A stretch of DNA of 7,731 nucleotides from GCA-2746795 sp046496595 (GTDB lineage: Bacteria > Chloroflexota > Anaerolineae > Promineifilales > Promineifilaceae). The position numbers and the translations under genes are program-made. The stretch covers positions 1 to 7,731 of the forward strand of contig JAWOGU010000354.1 of NCBI GenBank assembly GCA_046496595.1, written 5' to 3'. This document shows, piece by piece, positions 1-6,559 of the stretch (its first letter is position 1; each line of letters opens with the position of its first letter). The notes below the pieces were generated by a model. It worked only from the letters and a program-made list of their open reading frames with translations. It did not search any database and was not told the origin of the DNA.

Positions 1-252
1 CCCTGGTTCTTCGGCCGCTACCAGGCGGGCCTTCGGCAGCAGCGCAACATCTTCCGGTGGGTCGAGTACTCGCTGTCCAGCTCGCTGATGATCGTGCTCA
101 TCGCCCAGTTGGTCGGCATTGCCGACGTCACCGCCCTGATCGCGATCTTCGGCGTCAACGCGTCGATGATCCTCTTCGGGTGGTTGCAGGAGGTGCACCA
201 CCAGCCGGGGGACGGTGGGTGGCTGCCCTTTGTCTTCGGCTGCCTTGCTGGG

Positions 253-275
253 GGCAAAAAAAGGTTTTCCTTGCC
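253..275 (-). terminator. Possible weak terminator after obg
   Basis: On the minus strand, 37 bases past the obg stop, a GGCAAGG / CC arm pair closes on an AAAA loop and runs into seven Ts (262-256). The stem is short (AAGG/CCTT plus an outer GGC/GCC separated by the T run), so this is a weak candidate for an intrinsic terminator. If real, it is native to the obg side and places the heliorhodopsin junction at or before base 253. Confidence 0.28.
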
Positions 276-290
276 ACCCTGCCGCTTTGC
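271..290 (-). repeat. Dispersed copy of the AGTGGCA-type intergenic repeat
   Basis: The reverse complement of this 20-base stretch matches bases 3031-3050, inside the tandem array after rdgB, at 18 of 20 positions. The two copies lie in opposite orientations, each just past the 3' end of a housekeeping gene (obg here, rdgB there). This points to a dispersed repeat family in the gaps of this genome. Confidence 0.55.
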
Positions 291-311
291 CGCTCTGTAT
301 TAAGAGAAAAT

Positions 312-1586
312 TTACTCCGTCCACTCCAGTTCTTCATCGCCGATGTGGACAATGTCGCCCACCGCCACACCCGCTTTTTCCAGCGCCGCCGAGATGCCCA
401 TGGCCCCTAGAATATTCGAGAAGCGGTTGGCCGTCGGCTCAAATTCAAAATAGGTCATGGCTGCCATGCGTTCAATCTTCTTGCCGCTCACCCGCCAGCC
501 GTCCGGTTCACGTTCAATCGTAAACGCCTCCTCGTCTTCCGGGGCACGGATGATCACGTCGGCGTCAAAAGTTGGAATCGTGTCCGGCGCTTCCAGCAGC
601 AGCTCTTTCACTTTATAGAGCATCTCGCGCACGCCTTGCCCGGTTACGGCAGAGATTGACATAAAAGGATAACCGGCCTTGATAATTTCTTCAGCTACCA
701 GTGGTTCCCAGGCCACCGCGTCCGGCAAATCCATTTTGTTGAGGACCACCAACTGCGGCCGTTCGTCCAATTTGATGCCCAGAGAGGTGTGGTAGACAGC
801 CAGTTCATGGTTGATAGTGAGCCAATCCACCAACGGCTCTTTGGCAGAGCCATCTAACAGATGGATGAGAACACGGGTGCGCTCGATGTGGCGTAAGAAT
901 TCATGCCCCAGGCCAGCGCCATCGGCCGCTCCTTCGATAAGGCCGGGAATGTCAGCGACAACCATCGTTTCATAGTCGTCCATCTCTACCACACCCAGGC
1001 TGGGTTGGAGAGTGGTGAACGGGTAGTCGGCGATTTTGGGCTGCGCCGCCGAAATGACGGAAAGCAGGGTCGATTTACCGGCGTTGGGCATGCCCACCAG
1101 ACCCACGTCGGCGATGAGCTTCAATTCCAGTGTAAGCCACAACTCCTCTCCCGGTTCGCCTCGTTCTGCCAGCCGGGGCGCCTGGTTACGGCTGGTGGCG
1201 TAATGGACATTGCCTTTGCCGCCGCGTCCGCCCGCCAAAACGAGGGCTTCTTGCCCGGCGTGAGTCAGATCGGCCAGAATATCTTCAGTTTCCGCATGGC
1301 GAATGATGGTGCCGGGGGGAACAGGCAGACGCAAGGTTTCACCGCCGGCGCCGGTTCTGCGGGATTTGCCGCCATGAACGCCGTCGCCGGCGCGGTGGTG
1401 CACGTTACGGCGGTATTTCACCAGACTGTTGATGTGCGGGTCCACGAAAAAGATGACATGACCGCCGTCGCCACCATCGCCGCCATCGGGACCGCCATAC
1501 GGCACATGTTTTTCCCGGCGAAAGCCAATCATGCCATCGCCGCCGGCCCCGCTTTTTACGTATATTTTTGCTTGATCATAAAACAT
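312..1586 (-). CDS. obg: Obg/CgtA GTPase, late 50S ribosome assembly
   Basis: A complete 424-residue Obg GTPase, normal in length for the family. Residues 1-158 form the glycine-rich Obg fold, with YVKSGAGGDG near the start and GGPDGGDGGDGG at 31-42. The G domain shows G1 GMPNAGKS (165-172), the switch-I signature DYPFTTLQPSLG (187-198), G3 DIPGLIEGA (212-220), G4 NKMD (283-286) and G5 SAV (312-314). Residues from about 345 to 420 fit the OCT domain found in many Gram-positive and Chloroflexota Obg proteins. Obg binds the large ribosomal subunit during maturation and links ribosome assembly to growth and (p)ppGpp status. It starts at ATG 10 bases after the DUF177 stop, so the two genes are very likely cotranscribed. 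No strong Shine-Dalgarno precedes this ATG, which suggests translational coupling. The usual rplU-rpmA neighbours are not in the window. Confidence 0.97.
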   Translation of the reverse strand: MFYDQAKIYVKSGAGGDGMIGFRREKHVPYGGPDGGDGGDGGHVIFFVDPHINSLVKYRRNVHHRAGDGVHGGKSRRTGAGGETLRLPVPPGTIIRHAETEDILADLTHAGQEALVLAGGRGGKGNVHYATSRNQAPRLAERGEPGEELWLTLELKLIADVGLVGMPNAGKSTLLSVISAAQPKIADYPFTTLQPSLGVVEMDDYETMVVADIPGLIEGAADGAGLGHEFLRHIERTRVLIHLLDGSAKEPLVDWLTINHELAVYHTSLGIKLDERPQLVVLNKMDLPDAVAWEPLVAEEIIKAGYPFMSISAVTGQGVREMLYKVKELLLEAPDTIPTFDADVIIRAPEDEEAFTIEREPDGWRVSGKKIERMAAMTYFEFEPTANRFSNILGAMGISAALEKAGVAVGDIVHIGDEELEWTE

Positions 1587-1596
1587 AGTTTGCTGT

Positions 1597-2121
1597 TTAC
1601 TGCTCTTTCTCTTTGTTTAGCAGTTCCTTTAAAATTGCCAGACGGGGATCGATCTCGTCTTCGGTACAGCCGCAATCCCCTTCGTTTAGATTTGCGCCGC
1701 ATTCCTGGCAAAGACCCTGACAGTCGGGTTTGCAAATCGGGTTGAAGGGTACTTCCAGCAGCGTCAGCTCCCTGGTTAGCGGGTTGAGGTCAAAGAAGCC
1801 GTCTTCACCGATGAACAGTTCTCCGGGAGGCGCGGAGCTGGGGGGGTAATAGAGCAGTTCCTCCAGCGAGACTTTGACGGTATTCAGGGCATCGGTCAGG
1901 CAGCGCACACAGGTAACGGCCGTTGTCGCATTCAGGCGTCCACTCAAATACACGCCTTCCGAAGTCCGGGTAACCTGTAATACGCCAGTTAAAGGTGTTA
2001 AGGTAATATCTTCAACGTCAATGGTTGGGTAATCTAGCTCAATCGTGCGGCTGGTGCCTATTTTGGCTTCAACCAGGAAACCAAAATTAAAGCGCAGCCG
2101 CGAAGGATGTTGCTTATCCAT
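1597..2121 (-). CDS. DUF177 / YceD-like protein with zinc-type cysteine clusters
   Basis: A 174-residue DUF177 (YceD family) protein. It has the family's CxxCL motif (C71, C74) and a second cysteine cluster, C130, C134, C138, C141, C150 and C152, around LCQECGANLNEGDCGC, followed by the typical DPRLAILKELL tail. The spacing suggests metal binding. Members are widespread, usually sit next to rpmF (L32) and are linked to ribosome or rRNA maturation; the exact activity is unclear. I chose the ATG at 2121 because AAGGAGGT lies 4 bases upstream. A frame-compatible ATG 13 codons earlier (2160) overlaps the apparent -10 promoter and adds residues unlike the family. obg follows after 10 bases with no rpmF between, which is the unusual point here. 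The stop codon lies inside the word CAGTAAACAG, which recurs after the kinase gene. Confidence 0.92.
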   Translation of the reverse strand: MDKQHPSRLRFNFGFLVEAKIGTSRTIELDYPTIDVEDITLTPLTGVLQVTRTSEGVYLSGRLNATTAVTCVRCLTDALNTVKVSLEELLYYPPSSAPPGELFIGEDGFFDLNPLTRELTLLEVPFNPICKPDCQGLCQECGANLNEGDCGCTEDEIDPRLAILKELLNKEKEQ

Positions 2122-2125
2122 GACA

Positions 2126-2133
2126 ACCTCCTT
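2126..2133 (-). promoter_or_regulatory. Strong Shine-Dalgarno deciding the DUF177 start
   Basis: On the minus strand AAGGAGGT lies 4 bases before the ATG at 2121. It is nearly fully complementary to the 16S rRNA 3' end, and it settles the choice between two in-frame ATGs in favour of the shorter protein. Confidence 0.85.
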
Positions 2134-2150
2134 GCGGTAGAATAAAGGCG

Positions 2151-2159
2151 AGTATAGCA
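2151..2159 (-). promoter_or_regulatory. Extended -10 promoter for DUF177-obg
   Basis: On the minus strand the sequence TGCTATACT matches the extended -10 pattern TGnTATAAT at all but one of the specified bases. It lies about 30 bases upstream of the chosen start, giving a leader of roughly 20-25 bases. No convincing -35 box is visible 16-18 bases further up, as expected for extended -10 promoters. The start site is inferred. Confidence 0.5.
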
Positions 2160-2223
2160 TAGAGCAAAGACGTTAGCGAAATCACAGGAGATTTCATGAG
2201 CGTTTGCTTACTACAAAATAAAA

Positions 2224-2392
2224 AGCGGGGATTAGGAGATTTTGGGATTGGCTCTTTGGGATTTCGTGGGGTTTGGCTAGCGAGTGGCGAGTGGCGCGTC
2301 CAGAGTGGCGACCCGCTGCTCGCCACTTGCTGCCGATGTCAACCCCCTGAATTCCTGAAGACTCCTTATCCTGTAATCCCCCAATCCCCGCT
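2224..2392. repeat. Imperfect long inverted repeat in the DUF177-rdgB gap
   Basis: The divergent 289-base gap between DUF177 and rdgB is built from repeats. The outer arms AGCGGGGATT (2224-2233) and AATCCCCGCT (2383-2392) are perfect complements, and similarity continues inward with interruptions (GGATTNGGNGATT). Nested inside, 2280-2291 and 2319-2330 pair at 11 of 12 positions and carry the GAGTGGCGAG word. The transcript could fold into a long hairpin just ahead of rdgB. I see no gene in this stretch; the short frames across it have no recognisable content. Confidence 0.55.
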
Positions 2393-2410
2393 ATTTTTAA
2401 TGGAGACGGA

Positions 2411-3010
2411 ATGAGTCAAAAATTATTAGTCGCTACCCACAATCCGGGCAAAGTTAGAGAATTTGCCGATATGCTGACAGATTTAGATGTGGCCTGGCTC
2501 AGCCTGGATGACATCGGGCTGACGACAGACGTAGCCGAAACAGGCGTCACGTTTGCCGAAAACGCCATCTTAAAAGCACAAGCTTACGCCGCCGAAACAG
2601 GTTATCTTACTCTGGCGGACGATTCCGGCCTGGAGGTGGATGCGCTGCATGGCGAGCCAGGTGTTTACACTGCCCGTTATGGCGGCGACGGGCTGGACCA
2701 CCGCGGCCGTTATCTGCTGCTTCTGCAAAATATGAGAGGCGTACCCTGGGCAGAGCGCACGGCGCGGTTCCGCTGTGTGATTGCCCTGGCAGGACCGGAC
2801 GGTCTGGTGAGTACGGCCGAAGGCGTATGCCCCGGCCTGATTGCAGAAGCTCCGGCCGGAGACGGTGGTTTTGGTTATGACCCGGTGTTTTTTCTGCCCG
2901 AACGCGGCCTGACCATGGCGCAAGTGCCATCCAGCATCAAACACCAGATCAGCCATCGTGGTCAGGCGCTGAAAGCCATAGAACCTGCCCTGCGCAAAGC
3001 TTTGGCCTGA
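2411..3010 (+). CDS. rdgB: XTP/dITP pyrophosphatase, RdgB/HAM1 family
   Basis: A complete 199-residue RdgB/HAM1 protein of normal family length. These enzymes hydrolyse non-canonical purine nucleoside triphosphates (XTP, ITP, dITP) to the monophosphate and pyrophosphate, keeping deaminated bases out of DNA and RNA. Visible signatures are the N-terminal phosphate-binding THNPGK (9-14), the catalytic region ADDSGL with D71 (69-74), GVYTARYGG (84-92), the substrate-binding GFGYDPVF (153-160) and the C-terminal SHRGQAL (181-187). The start ATG has GGAG 5 bases upstream. Only 7 of the first 20 codons end in G or C, a clear contrast with the heliorhodopsin fragment. It stands alone: divergent from DUF177 across a repeat-rich gap, and separated from the downstream kinase by 275 bases of repeats and leader. 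Confidence 0.97.
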   Translation: MSQKLLVATHNPGKVREFADMLTDLDVAWLSLDDIGLTTDVAETGVTFAENAILKAQAYAAETGYLTLADDSGLEVDALHGEPGVYTARYGGDGLDHRGRYLLLLQNMRGVPWAERTARFRCVIALAGPDGLVSTAEGVCPGLIAEAPAGDGGFGYDPVFFLPERGLTMAQVPSSIKHQISHRGQALKAIEPALRKALA

Positions 3011-3014
3011 TGGG

Positions 3015-3070
3015 GCAGAGTGGCAAGGTAGCAAAGTGGCAGAGTGGCAAGGTAGCAAAGTGGCAAAGTG
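3015..3070 (+). repeat. 24-bp tandem repeat, two exact copies plus a partial
   Basis: Units 3015-3038 and 3039-3062 are identical over 24 bases; each contains AGAGTGGCAAGGTAGCAAAG. A third partial copy (3063-3070) repeats the last 8 bases of the unit. The array begins 4 bases after the rdgB stop. Smaller AGTGGCA words recur inside each unit, so it probably grew by slippage. Confidence 0.9.
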
Positions 3071-3081
3071 GCAGGGTTTTT

Positions 3082-3145
3082 CACCCCATCACCTCTACAC
3101 CCCATCACCTCTACACCCCATCACCTCCACACCCCCTCACCTCTA
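3082..3145 (+). repeat. 16-bp tandem repeat, four copies
   Basis: Four head-to-tail copies of CACCCCATCACCTCTA: 3082-3097 and 3098-3113 exact, 3114-3129 with one change (TCTA to TCCA), and 3130-3145 with one change (CCAT to CCCT). It follows the 24-bp array after an 11-base spacer and is unrelated to it in sequence. Copies abut with no spacers, so this is not a CRISPR array. Confidence 0.92.
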
Positions 3146-3158
3146 CATCTCTCCTGTC

Positions 3159-3187
3159 TTGCAACTCTGCGCAATATTACGTAAACT
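3159..3187 (+). promoter_or_regulatory. Candidate promoter for the receptor kinase gene
   Basis: TTGCAA (3159-3164) and TAAACT (3182-3187) are separated by 17 bases. Each matches the sigma-70-type consensus at 4 of 6 positions. It lies about 100 bases before the kinase start and just after the tandem arrays. The remaining leader (3188-3285) shows no other clear element except the GAGGT ribosome site at 3273-3277. Plausible, but not distinctive. Confidence 0.28.
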
Positions 3188-3285
3188 TATTTCAGGACTA
3201 TCATCGGTTTCCTGTTTGATTCGGGCAAGATCCGGCGCATCTGGAAAGAAAAGCTCCTGGAGCGCATCGTTTGAGGTAATACATC

Positions 3286-6200
3286 ATGAGCACAATGATC
3301 GGTCAAGTGATCCATGATCGGTATGAACTCCAATCGCTTTTAGGCGATGGGGGAATGGGTACAGTTTACCGGGCGCAAGACCGGAATTTGAACCGGCAGG
3401 TGGCGATTAAGCTGATGCACCCCCACTTTGCCCGCCGCCAGGAATTTCGCCAGCGGTTGATTCAGGAAGCGCAGGTAGCGGCGCGGCTGGATCACCCCTC
3501 TATTGTGCGTATTTTTGATTTTGGCACGTTTGATGACGGCCTGTTTATCGCCATGGAGTATGTGGATGGCGGCAGTTTGCGCGCCCATTTGCGCCGCTTA
3601 CAGCAGGAAAACAAGTATTTGCCATTGGCGCAAAGTTTGCAGATTGGCATCCACATGGCGGCGGCGTTGGACTATGCCCACCGGCGCAGCGTTATCCACC
3701 GCGATGTGAAACCGGGCAACATCATTCTCAAACGTCTCGCCCGCTCTGATGATCCGGGTGAACAACCGTTCCGGGCTGTATTGACTGATTTTGGTCTGGT
3801 GAAGCTGACGGAAGGCGAGGATTTGACCGAAAGCGGCATGACTTTGGGTACGCCTGTGTATATGTCTCCGGAGCAGTGCGAAGGGGGACAGCTAGACGGC
3901 CGTTCTGATTTGTACAGTCTGGGTGTGGTGCTTTATGAACTGTTCACCAACCGGCTGCCCTTTGCCTTCCAAAGTTTGTCTGAAGCCATTGCCATCCACC
4001 AACGCGGCAAACTGCCGGAACCGGCGCGCACCGTGCGCGGTGATGTTCCCCAGATTATTGAGGTGATTCTCAACAAACTGCTGTCAAAAGACAGGAACGG
4101 CCGTTATGCCACCGGCGCTGATTTGGAAAAGGCGCTGCGCAGCGCCCTGATTTCTCTGCAAGGAGCGCCCACCCTGGTTATGGCGCAGGAATCAGACATC
4201 TTAGCGCAAATTATGGAGCCGCCGGTCGGCTTTGACCTGATCATCAACACGCCAGGCCATCCCGCCAGCCATGTGCCCTTGTCTCAGGCCACCATCACGT
4301 TGGGGCGCAATGCGGATAACGACATCGTCTTGCCGGCGGAAGGCGTGTCACGGCATCATGCCCGCCTGCAAGCCACTTCTTTGGGTTGGGAGGTGTTGGA
4401 CCTGGGCGGCATCAACGGCACGTTTGTCAACGACCGGCGGCTGCGAGCTGAAGACCAGACCCCGTTAGCGCCCGGCGACCGGCTGCGCGTGGGGCCATAT
4501 GAGCTGGTTCTGCGCGGACCGGAGATCACACCGTATGAATCTGATCTGACAGCCACGATGGCGGGGGCGGCAACGGCCGTTTCCCTGGGCCAAACCACGC
4601 CATCCGCCGGCATTGCTGCGCCGGAAGAAGACCCGCTCGAACTGTTTTTGGCGCAAGACACCTACTCTGTCGAACCAGGCCGCCGCCTGACCATTCACCT
4701 GGAGATTGCCAACCGGGGTTTGCAAGACGATCGCGTTACCGTGCGCGTGCAAGGCGTGCCGCAGTCCTGGGTGGAAACGCCGGTGGAATACATCCCAATC
4801 CCGGCAGGAGAAACGGTGCAGGTGCAGGTGGTCGTGCGCCCGCCGCGCCAACGCGGCACGCCTGCCGGACGGCAGCGAATGCGTATTGAACTGGGATCGC
4901 AGCGCTACCGTCAACTGCGTGTGGGAACCGGCGTTTCGTTGATTGTGACCGGGTTTGTGGCCTTTGAGGCGGTAATGGCCGATACCCAAGTGCGCTTACC
5001 CGCCACCGCGGCTGTCACCATCCGCAATACGGGTAATACGGCCGCCGAATTCAACGTCACCGCTAAAGATCGCCAGAAAGCAATTCGTTTCCAGGGGGAA
5101 CGAGGGCGGATTATCATCGAAGGCGGTCAATCTAAAACGATTGAATTGGAACTGGCGGCGCGCCAGCAAAGCTGGCTGGGCGGGGGCGAAGTCTATCCCT
5201 TTGAGGTGGATGTCACTTGCACCAGCGGTGGTCAGGTGACGTTAGCCGGCGAAGCTTATACCGGCACGACCATTCCGCCGACGCTGCTTTATGCGCTGTT
5301 GTTTGTGGTTGTTTTCTGCATTGTAATGGCGATGCTGGCGGCGATATTTGGCGGCGGCGATTTTTTGCGCGGAGGCGGCAGGCCGACCAGCACCGCCACA
5401 AGCGGAGCATTTGAGATGACGCAAACGGCCGTTGCCCTGACGCCTACGGTTGACGTAACGGCCGTTACCCTCACCCCGGCCCCTGGTCAAGACAGCGATG
5501 GCGACGGCTTGAGCGACGAACAAGAGCGCGCCATCGGCACAGACCCCTTCAACCCTGATAGCGACTTCGACTTGCTGACAGACGGCGAAGAAGTGCTGCG
5601 TTACGGCACCAATCCCCTTAACCGCGATACAGATAGAGACGCCCTGGTAGATGGCGATGAAGTGAAAACTTGGGGTACCAATCCCCTGTTGTGGGATACC
5701 TCCGGCGACGGCATCTCGGATGGAGAAGCTGTGGCGCGCGGCCTGGATCCACTGGTGAGACAAACGGCAACGCCCACTCAGACAGCCATCCCATCGGCCA
5801 CATTGACGCCGGGGTTTACTCCCACCGCCACCAACACCCCGCCGGTGCTGACGCCCACCTTTACCAACACCCCGCTGCCCACCTGGACCTGGACGCCGAC
5901 CGGCACGGCTACCGATACTCCGATTCCCACCTGGACCTTTACGCCATCGGCCACTCCCTCCATTACGCCCACGCCGACCAATACGCCCCTGCCTAATCCG
6001 AACGTGGCCTGCCAGACCGTGCCGCCGACGATTGACGGCATATTTAGCGTCATCGAGTGGCCGGGCGCGCCGCAAATCCAATTCCAGCCGGATGGCAATC
6101 CGGGCGCACTGGTACAGGGCTATCTGGTGCGGAATAGCAACACGCTGTACATGGCCTGGCTGTTGAACGACACCACCAATAACCCCAGCGATTCGCTGCG

Positions 6201-6555
6201 CGTTTATTTTGACACGACCCGTAATCTGGGCGACCCGGATACATCTGACCGCTTCTTCCAGGTGGTACGGGATGGCACCGAGTCGGTGCAGGCAGGCATC
6301 GGCAACAATGCGGACGGTTTGATGTGGAATCCTGGTTACAGCAGCGCCAACTGGTCGGCCGTTATCGGTGAGCCGGGTACCAATCAATGGGTTGTGGAAA
6401 TGCAGATAGATATTGGCCTGGAAATGCCGGCCTTAGCCAATCCATATGGCATGATGGCCCAGGCGCTGTCCGGCGATCTGGCGACCTGGCCGCCGGGAGC
6501 GATGACAACAAACGCCAGTACGTGGCAAGGGGTGAACTGGCCCGCTTGCCCGTGA
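3286..6555 (+). CDS. Transmembrane Ser/Thr kinase with FHA, calcium repeats and CBM9-like ectodomain
   Basis: A 1089-residue receptor-like kinase. Residues 13-286 are a Hanks-type kinase with all key residues visible: G-loop LGDGGMGTVYRA (19-30), K42 in VAIK, E61 in helix C, HRDVKPGN (138-145), DFG (168-170), T186/T189 in the activation loop and SPE (194-196). Residues about 316-410 are an FHA phosphothreonine-binding domain (GR 340-341, SRHH 355-358, NGT 377-379). Two beta-sandwich (NEW3/CARDB-like) domains span about 450-660. One membrane helix lies at 664-688. Outside follow four DxDxDG-type thrombospondin-3 calcium repeats (736-815), a Thr/Pro-rich stalk (826-905) and a CBM9/DOMON-like domain (906-1089) beginning PPTIDGIFSVIEW. 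C909 and C1088 could form a disulfide. There are no PASTA domains. The start has GAGGT 8 bases upstream. The ligand and substrates are unknown; kinase and FHA assignments are firm, the C-terminal family is tentative. Confidence 0.93.
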   Translation: MSTMIGQVIHDRYELQSLLGDGGMGTVYRAQDRNLNRQVAIKLMHPHFARRQEFRQRLIQEAQVAARLDHPSIVRIFDFGTFDDGLFIAMEYVDGGSLRAHLRRLQQENKYLPLAQSLQIGIHMAAALDYAHRRSVIHRDVKPGNIILKRLARSDDPGEQPFRAVLTDFGLVKLTEGEDLTESGMTLGTPVYMSPEQCEGGQLDGRSDLYSLGVVLYELFTNRLPFAFQSLSEAIAIHQRGKLPEPARTVRGDVPQIIEVILNKLLSKDRNGRYATGADLEKALRSALISLQGAPTLVMAQESDILAQIMEPPVGFDLIINTPGHPASHVPLSQATITLGRNADNDIVLPAEGVSRHHARLQATSLGWEVLDLGGINGTFVNDRRLRAEDQTPLAPGDRLRVGPYELVLRGPEITPYESDLTATMAGAATAVSLGQTTPSAGIAAPEEDPLELFLAQDTYSVEPGRRLTIHLEIANRGLQDDRVTVRVQGVPQSWVETPVEYIPIPAGETVQVQVVVRPPRQRGTPAGRQRMRIELGSQRYRQLRVGTGVSLIVTGFVAFEAVMADTQVRLPATAAVTIRNTGNTAAEFNVTAKDRQKAIRFQGERGRIIIEGGQSKTIELELAARQQSWLGGGEVYPFEVDVTCTSGGQVTLAGEAYTGTTIPPTLLYALLFVVVFCIVMAMLAAIFGGGDFLRGGGRPTSTATSGAFEMTQTAVALTPTVDVTAVTLTPAPGQDSDGDGLSDEQERAIGTDPFNPDSDFDLLTDGEEVLRYGTNPLNRDTDRDALVDGDEVKTWGTNPLLWDTSGDGISDGEAVARGLDPLVRQTATPTQTAIPSATLTPGFTPTATNTPPVLTPTFTNTPLPTWTWTPTGTATDTPIPTWTFTPSATPSITPTPTNTPLPNPNVACQTVPPTIDGIFSVIEWPGAPQIQFQPDGNPGALVQGYLVRNSNTLYMAWLLNDTTNNPSDSLRVYFDTTRNLGDPDTSDRFFQVVRDGTESVQAGIGNNADGLMWNPGYSSANWSAVIGEPGTNQWVVEMQIDIGLEMPALANPYGMMAQALSGDLATWPPGAMTTNASTWQGVNWPACP

Positions 6556-6559
6556 TAAT

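Larger units (their letters stand above)
1..303 (+). pseudogene. Heliorhodopsin fragment (helices C-D), truncated at both ends
   Basis: Read from base 1, the frame gives 100 residues. Residues 1-84 closely match my memory of heliorhodopsin 48C12: a loop ending in NIFRWVEYS, a helix-C-like stretch (about 19-40), a helix-D-like stretch (about 43-63) with FGVNASMILFGWLQE, then LPFVFGCLAG. If E22 is the helix-C counterion (E107 in 48C12), W20, N53 and E64 fall at positions 105, 138 and 149. Heliorhodopsins are retinal-binding seven-helix membrane proteins with inverted topology. The start lies outside the window. After residue 84 (base 252) homology ends, and 16 unrelated residues run to a stop at 301-303. 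Helices E-G and the retinal-binding lysine are missing, so the product cannot be functional as shown. Of the 84 homologous codons, 78 end in G or C, unlike the neighbouring genes. This suggests a foreign origin or an assembly join. Confidence 0.82.

Noticed and set aside
253..303. Genuine C-terminal end of the heliorhodopsin
   Set aside because: The residues after base 252 are not a membrane helix, do not match the family, and overlap an intergenic repeat shared with the rdgB end.
903..1745. A 280-codon open frame on the + strand
   Set aside because: It is antisense to the conserved Obg and DUF177 genes, has no recognisable domain, and is explained by GC-rich codon structure.
2122..2160. 13-codon N-terminal extension of DUF177
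   Set aside because: The upstream ATG overlaps the TGCTATACT promoter element, while the downstream ATG has an excellent ribosome site.
2196..2414. Small open frame of 72 codons before rdgB
   Set aside because: It runs through the inverted repeats, lacks a ribosome site and a recognisable sequence, and ends inside the rdgB start.
3015..3145. Possible CRISPR array
   Set aside because: Units abut without unique spacers, the units of 24 and 16 bases differ from each other, and no cas gene is present.
3010..3219. Open frames made of repeated short words after rdgB
   Set aside because: They are translations of the tandem arrays with no homology or independent ribosome site.
5242..6387. A 381-codon open frame on the minus strand
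   Set aside because: It lies opposite the membrane, stalk and sensor parts of the kinase and reads as low-complexity Arg/Gly-rich protein, as expected for an antisense shadow.
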